This document shows positions 50,311 through 58,536 of a DNA stretch of 64,000 nucleotides, piece after piece (position 1 is the first letter of the stretch; each line of letters starts with the position of its first letter). Source of the DNA: G965220825 sp965220825 (GTDB lineage Bacteria; Pseudomonadota; Alphaproteobacteria; UBA828); contig OZ244839.1 of NCBI GenBank assembly GCA_965220825.1, forward strand, positions 2,790,001-2,854,000, given 5' to 3'. Position numbers and translations under genes: made by a program. The notes beneath the pieces are model-generated. The model saw only the letters and a program-made list of their open reading frames with translations, ran no database searches and was not told where the DNA came from.

Positions 50311-51008
50311 CGTGCGGCCTCCCGCGGCTTGCCGAAAAGCAGGCCGCGCTCCCGCCAGGCCAGCCACAGCGCATAGAGAGGCGTAAGGCCCACGCCCGCC
50401 AGCAGCAGGATCACCAGGCCGCCGCTCCAGGTGATGGGACCGATGAAATACATCACGTCTTCCAGGTGGAAGCCCTTGAATTGCGGCTGGCGTGCCTGTC
50501 TGGCGCCGGCGCGGCGTTCGATGCGCCCGAACATCAGGAAGAGCGCGGAGACCGAGACGCCGGCGATGAGGCCGAGCCAGGGCGCCCAGCCGCCGACCCA
50601 GCTTTCCCGCAGCCCCACGCCGATGGAAGCGAAGAGCGCAACATGGAGGAAGGCGTCGCAGAGATTGTCGTAATGATGCCCGAACCGGCTCGTCTTGCCG
50701 GAAAGCCGCGCGAGCTCGCCGTCCATGTGGTCGACGAAGTTCGATGCCATGAAGAGGCCCGCCGCATAGAGGATTTCAGGCCGTGTGCCCATGGCGAACA
50801 GGCCGCAGGCCGCGAGCCCCAGAAGCAGGCGCAGCGTAGTGATGTGATTCGGCGTGACGGGCGTGCGCACCAGCGGGCGCACCATCCGCCGCGCAAGCCA
50901 CTGGTCCCAGGGGATACGCTTGCGCGCCGCGCCTTCGCCATCTTCGGCGCGGCCTTCGCCGGGCGGCGCGGAGGCCACCGCTGCGGCTTCCATGTTGCGT
51001 TCGGCCAT
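50307..51008 (-). CDS. CDP-alcohol phosphatidyltransferase family protein
   Basis: 233-residue polytopic membrane enzyme that transfers an alcohol or phosphoalcohol from or to a CDP-activated lipid. The complete family signature D96-G97-x2-A100-R101-x8-G110-x3-D114-x3-D118 is present. The ~30 N-terminal residues are an acidic low-complexity extension. It is divergent from a cytidylyltransferase-like gene 50 bp away. Together they resemble the two halves of the bifunctional IPCT/DIPPS enzyme of inositol-phosphate synthesis. The substrate is unknown. It is translationally coupled to hpnA. Confidence 0.88.
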   Translation of the reverse strand: MAERNMEAAAVASAPPGEGRAEDGEGAARKRIPWDQWLARRMVRPLVRTPVTPNHITTLRLLLGLAACGLFAMGTRPEILYAAGLFMASNFVDHMDGELARLSGKTSRFGHHYDNLCDAFLHVALFASIGVGLRESWVGGWAPWLGLIAGVSVSALFLMFGRIERRAGARQARQPQFKGFHLEDVMYFIGPITWSGGLVILLLAGVGLTPLYALWLAWRERGLLFGKPREAAR

Positions 51009-51058
51009 GGCGCGTCATATAGCCTGCCGCGTGGGCTGACAACGCCGGACTTCCCGCC

Positions 51059-51793
51059 ATGCGTGCGGTGATGCTCGCCGCCGGCATGGGACGGCGGCTC
51101 GGGACCGAAACACCCAAAGTGCTGCTGGAGGTCGGCGGCCGGACGCTGCTCGCACGCCATCTTGCGATCCTCTCCGCACTCGATATCGACCGGCTGACCG
51201 TCGGAATCGGCTATCGGGCGCTCGAGGTCGAGCGCGCTCTGGCGGCGCTCGGGCGGAACGACGTCTCCACCGTGCTGAACCCGGACCACGAGAAGGGCAG
51301 CATCCTCACATTGTGGCGTCTGCGGGAGGCGCTCACGGCGGGCGGCGACGTGCTTCTGATGGACGCCGACGTGCTCTATGACCGCCGGGTTCTGGCTCCG
51401 CTGCTGCACACGAGGCATCGCGATTGCCTGTTGGTGGACGCTGCCTTCGAGCCCGGCGACGAGCCGGTGAAGCTCGGCGTCGCCGCCGGGCGCGTGGCGG
51501 ACTTCGGCAAGACGCTGGATGCCGGCATGACGGTGTTGGGGGAATCGGTGGGTTTTTTCCGTCTGAGCGAGGAGACGGCCCGGGTTCTCGTCCGGACCGC
51601 CGGCCGCATGATCAAGGATGGGGGCGAGGAACGCCCCATGGAGGACGCGCTGCGCACCGTCCTCCGCGCCGCCTCTCCCCCCTTCGGTTTCGAGGACGTG
51701 ACCGGCCTTCCGTGGATCGAGATCGACTTTCCCGAGGATGTGGAGCGGGCGGACGGCGAGGTCCTCCCGCGCCTCCTGCCTGAAGATCGCTGA
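51059..51793 (+). CDS. Sugar/polyol-phosphate nucleotidyltransferase
   Basis: 244-residue GT-A-fold nucleotidyltransferase. The N-terminal signature LAAGMGRRLGTETPK has the glycine-rich loop and the downstream lysine, DADVLYDRRV holds the catalytic metal aspartates, and WIEIDFPEDVERA is the C-terminal acidic motif of phosphocholine/inositol-phosphate cytidylyltransferase-like enzymes. It likely makes a CDP- or UDP-activated alcohol for the divergent CDP-alcohol transferase. The substrate is inferred only. Confidence 0.85.
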   Translation: MRAVMLAAGMGRRLGTETPKVLLEVGGRTLLARHLAILSALDIDRLTVGIGYRALEVERALAALGRNDVSTVLNPDHEKGSILTLWRLREALTAGGDVLLMDADVLYDRRVLAPLLHTRHRDCLLVDAAFEPGDEPVKLGVAAGRVADFGKTLDAGMTVLGESVGFFRLSEETARVLVRTAGRMIKDGGEERPMEDALRTVLRAASPPFGFEDVTGLPWIEIDFPEDVERADGEVLPRLLPEDR

Positions 51794-51860
51794 GTCCGGG
51801 CCGCGGCCGCACGGCCGTGCGCGGGCGGAACGTCGCGTTGGCAAGGCGATGGCGGGGCGG

Positions 51861-53660
51861 TCAGCGGCGGCCGAAGAGACGCTCGATGTCGGCGAGCTTC
51901 AACTCCACATAGGTGGGACGGCCGTGGTTGCACTGGCCGGCGTGGGGGGTCGTCTCCATTTGGCGGAGCAGCGCGTTCATCTCGTCGGCGGAGAGGCGCC
52001 GCCCGGCGCGGACGCTGCCATGGCAGGCGAGGGTGCTGCAGACCGCCTCCAGCTTCTGACGGAGCGCAGTGGTCTCTCCCCAGTCCGTGAGTTCGTCCGC
52101 GAGGTCGCGGACGAGGGTCTGCACGTCGCTCTCGCCGATCATCGCCGGCATCTCGCGCACCACCACGGCGCCCGGCCCGAAACGCTCCAGCACGAGGCCG
52201 AGATCGGCGAGTTCGCCGGCGCGCGCGGCGAGCTGTTCCGCGGACGACTCGTCCAGATCCACCACTTCCGGAATCAGCAGCGGCTGGCGCTTCACGCCGG
52301 TCGCGGCCAGATCCGCCTTCATCCGCTCATAGACGATACGCTCATGGGCGGCGTGCTGGTCCACGATGACGATGCCGTCTCCCGTCTGCGCCACGATATA
52401 GGTGGCGTGGACCTGGCCGCGCGCGGCGCCCAGTGGATGGTGCTCCGCCGACTCCTCCTCTGCCGCCGGTGCCGGCTCCGTGCGTGCCGACGGCGTCTCC
52501 AGCGGCGCCTGGTAGGCCGACCGCGCCTCGAACAAGCCTGCCCCCCGGCCCGCGCCGCTTCCCGGAGCCGGATAGACCGCCGCTGCGCCCGCCGGCCCCG
52601 CGCCGCCATGGGGCCTGAGTGCGGCGAGCGCCTCGCCCGCGACCGTGGTGGAGGCGCGCCCGGCCTCCGCTTCCAGTGCACGCTTGAGCGCGCCGACGAT
52701 AAGCCCGCGCACCAGGCCCGCATCGCGAAAACGCACCTCCGCCTTGGTCGGGTGGACGTTGACGTCCACCTCCTCCGGCGGCAGGTCCACGAATAGCGCG
52801 ACCAGCGGATGGCGCCCGTGATGGAGCAGGTCGCGATAGGCCGCGCGCACGGCGCCGTGGAGCAGCCGGTCCCGCACGGACCTCCCATTGACGAAGAGAT
52901 ATTGCCGGCTCGCGCTGGCGCGGTTGAGCGTCGGAAGCCCCGCATGGCCCGAGAGCCGCACGCCGTCTCGCTCTGCGGCGATGGAAAGCGCGTTGTCTGC
53001 GAAGTCCTTCCCCATGGCGAGGGAGAGTCGCGCAAGGCGGCCCATGGACGGGTCGGTGCGGGCGCCGTCCCGCAGCACGGTGCGGCCGTCGTCGGTGAGC
53101 GTGAAGCCGATATCGGCGCGGCATATGGCGAGCCGCGTCACCATGTCGGCGATATGGCCGGCCTCGGTGCGTTGCGCCTTGAGGAATTTGAGGCGCGCGG
53201 GCGTCGCGTAGAAGAGGTCGCGGACGGCGACCGCCGTGCCCGGCGGCCCGGCCGCCGGCGCGGGGTCGCCCATGGCGCCCGCATCCACGTCAAGCGACCA
53301 AGCGCTGTCCGCATCCGCCGTGCGGCTCACGATGGAAAGCCGGCTCACCGCGGCGATGGAGGGCAGTGCCTCGCCCCGGAAGCCGAGTGTCGCGATGCGG
53401 TTCAGGTCCTGGTCGCTCGCGAGCTTCGAGGTGGCGTGGCGGGCGATGGCGAGCGGCAGTTCCGCCTTCGTCATGCCGCGGCCGTCGTCGTCGACGCGGA
53501 TCAGGCGGCGCCCGCCCTGTTCCAGCGTAATCGCGATGTCCCGTGCGCCGGCGTCGATGGCGTTCTCCACCAGCTCCTTCACCACCGAGGCGGGGCGTTC
53601 GATCACTTCGCCGGCGGCGATCCGGTTGATCACGCCTTCCGGCAGCAGACGGATGGTCAC
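51861..53660 (-). CDS. mutL: DNA mismatch repair protein MutL
   Basis: 599-residue GHKL ATPase. N-terminal motifs IAAGEVIERPASVVKELVENAIDAG and TLGFRGEALPSI are intact. A linker of roughly 80 residues rich in Ala/Pro/Glu precedes the C-terminal domain. That domain carries an endonuclease metal motif, DQHA at 434-437 with E440 and E445 (DQHAAHERIVYE), and a CNHGRP element. It is therefore an incising, non-E. coli-type MutL. The start overlaps the pgi stop by 4 bp. Confidence 0.96.
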   Translation of the reverse strand: MTIRLLPEGVINRIAAGEVIERPASVVKELVENAIDAGARDIAITLEQGGRRLIRVDDDGRGMTKAELPLAIARHATSKLASDQDLNRIATLGFRGEALPSIAAVSRLSIVSRTADADSAWSLDVDAGAMGDPAPAAGPPGTAVAVRDLFYATPARLKFLKAQRTEAGHIADMVTRLAICRADIGFTLTDDGRTVLRDGARTDPSMGRLARLSLAMGKDFADNALSIAAERDGVRLSGHAGLPTLNRASASRQYLFVNGRSVRDRLLHGAVRAAYRDLLHHGRHPLVALFVDLPPEEVDVNVHPTKAEVRFRDAGLVRGLIVGALKRALEAEAGRASTTVAGEALAALRPHGGAGPAGAAAVYPAPGSGAGRGAGLFEARSAYQAPLETPSARTEPAPAAEEESAEHHPLGAARGQVHATYIVAQTGDGIVIVDQHAAHERIVYERMKADLAATGVKRQPLLIPEVVDLDESSAEQLAARAGELADLGLVLERFGPGAVVVREMPAMIGESDVQTLVRDLADELTDWGETTALRQKLEAVCSTLACHGSVRAGRRLSADEMNALLRQMETTPHAGQCNHGRPTYVELKLADIERLFGRR

Positions 53661-54892
53661 GAGGCGTCTTCCAGATAGTTGCGCACCGCCAGTTTACTCC
53701 GTTCCACCGCCGGCTGGTCGAAGGGATTCACGTCCAGCAGGCGGGCCGCGATGACGGTCTCCAGCATGAAGTGCATGAGGAGCCCGCCGACCGCCCGGGC
53801 GTCCGCCGCCGGCAGGACGAGCCTGCGCACCGGGTGCCCGGCGCGGGCGAGGGCGTCTGCGGTGGCCTGCGCTTGGGCGGCGGCGGTCGCGCCCATGGTC
53901 CGATCCGCGAGATAGCCCGCGCCCATCTCCCGGGCCATGCGCGCCGGGATTCGCCGGGGCGTCGGGTCGGGCGCTTCGACGACGGTGAAGAGCTTGTCCG
54001 CCGGGCCGTCCAGCCAGAGCTGGAGCTGGCTGTGCTCGTCCGCCGGGCCCCGCGCGGGTATCGGCGTCGAGCCGCGCCCCCGCTTGCCGAGGGATTCGGC
54101 CCAGAGCTGGGCATGCCAGCGCCCGAGAGCCCCGAGATCGGGGCCGTAGACCAGAAGGACCGCGCCTGTCCGCCCGGCGTCCATGGCGGCGACCAGGGTG
54201 GCGGCGCCGAGCGCGGGCGCGGAGGAGGCGGGCGCGGGGGCGTCCAGCGCGGCGTCCAGCACCATTGCGGCGCCGCTGCGGGCCGCCGCGGGATCGACGC
54301 CTGCGAAGAGGGCCGGCAGCGACCCCGGGGCACCGAGCACCGCGTAACGGCCGCCGAGCTGCGGATCATGGTCGAGAACGGTAAGGCCTAAGCGTTCGGC
54401 GAGGCGGCGTGCGGGGCTCTCTCCCGGCTGGGTGAGCACGGCGATCTGCTCGGACGGCACGGCGTCCAGCACGATCGCGGCCTGGGCGAGGGTCTCCGTG
54501 CTGCGGCCGGACTTCGTGGCAACCAGAAAAAATGTGCGGTGCGCATCGGGTGCGGCGAGCAGCCTGTCGAGCGAGGCGCCGTCGCCATTGTCGAAGAAGA
54601 CGACCCGCTCCCGCTCGGCGCCGAGAGCGGCGAGCACCTGGCCGCCGAGGCTTGCGCCGCCGATACCGAGTAGGGCCATGCGGTCGAAACGCGACCGGCA
54701 CCGCGCGACGAAGGCGCGCAAGCCCGCGAGATCGTCCCGCCGCCCCGGCAGGGTGAGGAAGGGATGGGTGCCGTCCTCGCGCCAGCGGCGCAGTGCGTCG
54801 AGCGCCGGTGCCGTTTCCGCGAGCCGCCGCTCGACCGCGGCGGGCGCCCCGGCAAAGCAGCGGCGCATATCCTGGCACACCGGCCCGGTCAC
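53657..54892 (-). CDS. pgi: Glucose-6-phosphate isomerase
   Basis: 411-residue SIS-fold isomerase converting glucose 6-phosphate to fructose 6-phosphate. GIGGASLGGQVLAAL, ATKSGRSTET (phosphate-binding) and the ADEHSQLQLWLDGP segment support the call. It is shorter than the ~550-residue classical enzyme and belongs to the compact alphaproteobacterial type. It contains two alanine-rich stretches. It is coupled to mutL by overlapping stop and start codons; the two functions are unrelated. Confidence 0.85.
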   Translation of the reverse strand: MTGPVCQDMRRCFAGAPAAVERRLAETAPALDALRRWREDGTHPFLTLPGRRDDLAGLRAFVARCRSRFDRMALLGIGGASLGGQVLAALGAERERVVFFDNGDGASLDRLLAAPDAHRTFFLVATKSGRSTETLAQAAIVLDAVPSEQIAVLTQPGESPARRLAERLGLTVLDHDPQLGGRYAVLGAPGSLPALFAGVDPAAARSGAAMVLDAALDAPAPASSAPALGAATLVAAMDAGRTGAVLLVYGPDLGALGRWHAQLWAESLGKRGRGSTPIPARGPADEHSQLQLWLDGPADKLFTVVEAPDPTPRRIPARMAREMGAGYLADRTMGATAAAQAQATADALARAGHPVRRLVLPAADARAVGGLLMHFMLETVIAARLLDVNPFDQPAVERSKLAVRNYLEDAS

Positions 54893-54993
54893 GCCGCCCG
54901 GCCTCCGGGAGCTCCGGCGCCCGGTCCGCGATTCCCTCCGCCGGGGAATCCCACTAGAGTGGCTGCGGCGCCGGTGCGCGGGGAGAACGCGGC

Positions 54994-55404
54994 ATGGTGG
55001 ACAAGGTGGTGAAGACCGACGCGGAGTGGCGTGCCGCGCTGACCGCGGAGCAGTATTACGTTACCCGCATGAAGGGCACGGAGCGGCCCTTCACGGGCGA
55101 ATATTGCGATTCCAAGGCCGAGGGCGAGTATCGCTGCGTTTGCTGCGGCGTCGGGCTCTTCCGTTCTGCCGAAAAGTTCGATTCCGGTACCGGCTGGCCC
55201 AGCTTCTGGCAGCCCGTCGAGGCGGACCGGGTGGCGGTGATCGAGGATATGAGCCACGGCATGCGGCGGACCGAGGTGGTGTGCAGCCGGTGCGACGCCC
55301 ATCTTGGCCATGTGTTTCCCGACGGCCCGCCGCCGACGGGGCTGCGCTACTGCATGAACTCCGCGGCGCTCACGCTGGCGCCGCGGGACGCGGACGAGGG
55401 ATAG
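54994..55404 (+). CDS. msrB: Peptide-methionine (R)-S-oxide reductase
   Basis: 136-residue repair enzyme that reduces methionine-R-sulfoxide in proteins. Zinc is bound by C48/C51 (CVCC) and C97/C100 (CSRC). FDSGTGWPSFWQP and the catalytic cysteine C120 in RYCMNSAAL are typical. Cytosolic, no signal peptide. Stands alone between two minus-strand genes. Confidence 0.97.
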   Translation: MVDKVVKTDAEWRAALTAEQYYVTRMKGTERPFTGEYCDSKAEGEYRCVCCGVGLFRSAEKFDSGTGWPSFWQPVEADRVAVIEDMSHGMRRTEVVCSRCDAHLGHVFPDGPPPTGLRYCMNSAALTLAPRDADEG

Positions 55405-55439
55405 GCCGGCAGCGTCCGGCGCCTTCCGGGCGCCCGCGC

Positions 55440-56399
55440 TCACTGCAGAAGGCCGCGACAGGCGGCCTCGACATGGCGTGCGCTCATGCCGTGGCGGTCC
55501 CGCACTTGGCCGGTGGGGCCGACGACGGCGAATTCGTCCCCCATGCCGACGATCCGCATGGCCGTGGGGCGGGCTTCCGCCAGCAGTTCCGCGACCGCCC
55601 CGCCGAGCCCGCCGGTGCGGTAATGCTCCTCCGCCGTCACGATGCCGCGGGTCTCCTCGGCCGCTGCGAGTACCGCCTCCCGGTCGAGCGGCTTGATGGT
55701 GTGCATATTGAGCACGCGGGCCTCGATACCGGTTTTTGCCAGCGCTTCGGCGGCCTCGAGAGCCTGCGCCACCATGGAGCCGCAGGCGATGACGGCCACA
55801 TCGCCACCTTCGCGGAGTCGGTCTGCGCGGCCCGGTCGGAAGGGCCCCTCCACCGGTGTTACCGGCGGTTCCGGCACGCGTCCGCCGAGGCGGAGATAGA
55901 CGGGGCCGTCGATCGCCTCGGTCGCGAGCGTCGCGTGCCATGCCTGGTGGGCGTCCGCGGCGACGATCACGGTCATGTTGGGCATGCTCCGGGTGAGCGC
56001 CAGATCCTCCATGGCATGATGGGTGCCGCCGGAGACGGCGAGCGCGACGCCGCTTGCCGCCGAGCCGACGACCACCCGCTGGTTGGCATAGGCCACATCG
56101 TTGCGAAGCTGCTCCATGGAGCGTGCGGTGATGAAGGGCGCGTAACCGCCGAGGAAGGGGCGCATGCCGGTGGTCGCGAGTCCCGAGGCGAGGCCCATGG
56201 CGTTCTGCTCCGCGATCCCGGCCTCGACGAGCCGGTCCGGAAAGCGTTCGATGAGGGACCGGAAGCCCATCAGGTCCTGGGAATCGGCGGAGACGGCCAC
56301 GACGCGGTCGTCGCGTCCGGCGAGCTCGGCGACGGCGAGGCCGAAAGCGAGGCGGGACTGGTCGGCCGCGGCCTCCGCCCAGGCGGGCCGGCCGCTCAT
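55440..56399 (-). CDS. Transketolase C-terminal subunit
   Basis: 319-residue half-transketolase with the central pyrimidine-binding domain and the C-terminal domain. The catalytic-glutamate region is EAGIAEQNAMGLASGLA, and the SGGTHHAMEDLALTRSMPNMTVI block follows. Start overlaps the stop of the N-terminal subunit by 4 bp (ATGA). Split transketolases are used in several alphaproteobacterial sugar and natural-product pathways. With no pathway genes beside it, it may serve the pentose phosphate pathway or feed DXP-related metabolism. Confidence 0.93.
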   Translation of the reverse strand: MSGRPAWAEAAADQSRLAFGLAVAELAGRDDRVVAVSADSQDLMGFRSLIERFPDRLVEAGIAEQNAMGLASGLATTGMRPFLGGYAPFITARSMEQLRNDVAYANQRVVVGSAASGVALAVSGGTHHAMEDLALTRSMPNMTVIVAADAHQAWHATLATEAIDGPVYLRLGGRVPEPPVTPVEGPFRPGRADRLREGGDVAVIACGSMVAQALEAAEALAKTGIEARVLNMHTIKPLDREAVLAAAEETRGIVTAEEHYRTGGLGGAVAELLAEARPTAMRIVGMGDEFAVVGPTGQVRDRHGMSARHVEAACRGLLQ

Positions 56400-57244
56400 G
56401 GCGAACCTCCCAACTCCGCCATGGCGTCGGCATACACGTCGTCGGTGACCGGTGCGTTGTGCCAGAGATGGGTGTTTTCGGCGAAGCTGGTCCCCTTGCC
56501 CTTGACGGTGTGGGCGACCAGCAGGGAAGGCGTGCCCGCCTCATAGGGGAGCGCATCGAGCGCGTCCACCACCTCGCCCATGGCATGGCCGTCGACCTCG
56601 CGCACCGCCCAGCCGAAGGCACGCCACTTCTCCGCGACCGGCTCGAGGCCCAGCACGTCGGCCACATGGCCGCTCTGCTGCACCTTGTTGTAATCGAGAA
56701 CGGCCGTCAGCCCGTCCACCCCCATATGGGCCGCCGCCATGGCCGCCTCCCAGTTGGAGCCTTCCTGGAGTTCGCCGTCGCCCAGCATGACGACGGTGCG
56801 AAAGCCGCGGCCCTGCAGCCTGGCGCCGAGCGCCATACCGAGGCCGACGGAAAGGCCGTGGCCGAGACCGCCGGTGGACATTTCCACCCCCGGCAGCTTG
56901 ATGTCGGGGTGCATGCCGAGGGGGGATTCGAACCCGTAGAACCTATCCAGCAACCCGTCGTCGATGAAGCCCGCCTGCGCCAGCACGGCGGCGAGCGCCG
57001 CATTGCCGTGTCCCTTGGAGAGCACGAAGCGGTCGCGGTCCGGCCAGTCGGGCTCGCGCGGCCGCAGCCTCAGATGGTGAAAATAAAGCGCGGCGAGGAG
57101 TTCCGCCGCCGAGAGGGCGCCCCCCATATGGCCCGCGCCCGCAGCATGCAGCGCACGCCAGCTGTTCCTGCGGATCAAGAGGGCCTGGTCGCGGAGCGCG
57201 TCCAGCATCGCCTCCCTGTTGCTCATGGTCTCTGCGCGGTCCAT
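56396..57244 (-). CDS. Transketolase N-terminal subunit
   Basis: 282-residue ThDP-binding half of a split transketolase. GDGELQEGSNWEAAMAA...LDYNKVQQSG is the diphosphate/Mg motif (GDG...N), with the His-containing KGHGNAALAA and GGLGHGLSVGLGMA elements. Upstream ATG at 57244 is chosen because GGGAGGGG precedes it; a second ATG at 57226 is possible. It is the first gene of the two-gene unit. About 136 bp separate it from the repeat element that begins at 57381. Confidence 0.93.
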   Translation of the reverse strand: MDRAETMSNREAMLDALRDQALLIRRNSWRALHAAGAGHMGGALSAAELLAALYFHHLRLRPREPDWPDRDRFVLSKGHGNAALAAVLAQAGFIDDGLLDRFYGFESPLGMHPDIKLPGVEMSTGGLGHGLSVGLGMALGARLQGRGFRTVVMLGDGELQEGSNWEAAMAAAHMGVDGLTAVLDYNKVQQSGHVADVLGLEPVAEKWRAFGWAVREVDGHAMGEVVDALDALPYEAGTPSLLVAHTVKGKGTSFAENTHLWHNAPVTDDVYADAMAELGGSP

Positions 57245-57380
57245 CGCGTCCCCTCCCGCATCGGCCCGCCGATAATCGGGATGCGGAGCCGCCGCGGCAA
57301 GGGCGCGTCGTCGCTGCGGACCGGCGCCCGGAGGGTTCGCGCCCTTGTCGAACGGGGCCTCCGTCCCGATCCGTGTGCAA

Positions 57381-57727
57381 GTTCAGACAGCTATGAGACG
57401 CGTCTCTTGAAACGGGGTTGGGGGTCTCCTTGCGGTTGGTGGAGAGATCAACCGCAAGGAGACCCCCATGACAGGTTTGGTGCGCGGGTCTCCAGGCCCG
57501 CATGTTTGTTCTCCTCGAAAAACAAAAACATGCGGGCCTGGAGACCCGCGCACCGAAAAAAGGGGCAGTTCGTTCGGGCGCCGCGCGACCGCCCATAACG
57601 CCGGTTCGCCGGATTTGCGCGCCGCCGCCGGGGCCACGGTTCCAGCTCACTCTTCGACAAGCTCCAGGCCGACATGCCTTTCCGATCCGACAGCCGAAGA
57701 TGCTCCAGCGTCTCAAACGTCCTGAAC
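57381..57727. mobile_element. MITE-like repeat element, copy A
   Basis: 347-bp non-coding element. Its ends read inward as GTTCAGACAGCTATGAGACGC (57381) and, on the other strand, GTTCAGGACGTTTGAGACGC (57727), an imperfect terminal inverted repeat. It contains a perfect 18-bp stem (57420-57437/57450-57467) and interspersed hairpin copy 4 (57479-57554). A second full copy, inverted, is at 62759-63097. No transposase is encoded, so it would be non-autonomous. No target-site duplication was obvious. The rest of 57245-57804 shows nothing recognisable. Confidence 0.7.
57479..57554. repeat. Interspersed palindromic hairpin repeat, copy 4
   Basis: Perfect 25-bp arms 57479-57503 and 57530-57554, with pairing continuing about 4 bp into the loop (GTTT/AAAC). 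Sits in the middle of the MITE-like element copy A. Confidence 0.95.
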
Positions 57728-57804
57728 GAGGACAATCTGGTTCGGCGGGGTGGAGTGCGCTTACAATCGGCGGATAGCCGGCTGCGAGAGAAGGGACGGG
57801 CGCC

Positions 57805-58536
57805 GTGATCGATCTGCACTACTGGCCGACACCCAACGGCAAGAAGGTGACCATTCTGCTGGAGGAGTGCGGCCTGCAATACCGCATCGTGCCCTGTCAC
57901 ATCGGGCGCGGCGACCAGTTCAAGGACGCGTTCCTTCGCATCGGCCCGAACAACCGCATGCCCGCCATCGTGGATCGCGCGCCGGCCGGCGGCGGCCCGC
58001 CGATTGCGGTCTTCGAATCGGGCGCCATCATGATGTATCTCGCCGAGAAGGCCCGGCGCTTCTACCCCCAGGACCTGCGCAGCCGCTACGAGGTCAACCA
58101 GTGGCTGATCTGGCAGATGGCCAACCAGGGTCCCAAGTTCGGCGAGTGCGGCCATTTCCGCCGGCTCGGCGACGAGGCGGGGGATCAGAGCTATGCCGTG
58201 ACCCGCTTCGCCGACGAGGTCAACCGGCTCTATGGCGTGATGAACAACCGTCTCTACGACCGGCACTATCTGGCGGGCGACGACTACACGATCGCGGACA
58301 TGATCTCCTATCCCTGGGCCGTCCTGTGGGAATCGCTGGGTCAGAAGCTGGACGCGTTCCGGCATGTGAAGCGCTGGTACGAGGAGCTTTCGGCGCGGGA
58401 CGCGGTGCAGCGCGGCATGGAGGCGGGTAGCGACCTCGGGGAGGATCCGGCGACGCTCTCCGACGAGGAGAAGGCGCGCCGCCGCAAGCTGCTCTACAAC
58501 CAGCGCGCCCGCCCGGCGCCGGACGAGACGGACTAG
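57805..58536 (+). CDS. Glutathione S-transferase (YghU/Ure2p-like)
   Basis: 243-residue GST. N-terminal thioredoxin-like domain has WPTPNGKKVTILLEECGLQY, the cis-proline in NRMPAIVD and ESGAIMMYLAEK for glutathione binding. The helical C-terminal domain includes YTIADMISYPW. It resembles the nu-class enzymes YghU/YfcG that have disulfide-bond reductase activity. Start is GTG at 57805. The stop overlaps the convergent HyuB-fusion gene by 4 bp. First gene inside the segment bounded by the two MITE-like elements. Confidence 0.92.
   Translation: MIDLHYWPTPNGKKVTILLEECGLQYRIVPCHIGRGDQFKDAFLRIGPNNRMPAIVDRAPAGGGPPIAVFESGAIMMYLAEKARRFYPQDLRSRYEVNQWLIWQMANQGPKFGECGHFRRLGDEAGDQSYAVTRFADEVNRLYGVMNNRLYDRHYLAGDDYTIADMISYPWAVLWESLGQKLDAFRHVKRWYEELSARDAVQRGMEAGSDLGEDPATLSDEEKARRRKLLYNQRARPAPDETD

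Noticed and set aside
57460..57780. Short open frames inside the MITE-like elements as small genes
   Set aside because: They translate the repeat itself, occur on both strands and match each other only because the DNA is repeated; no ribosome site or family similarity.
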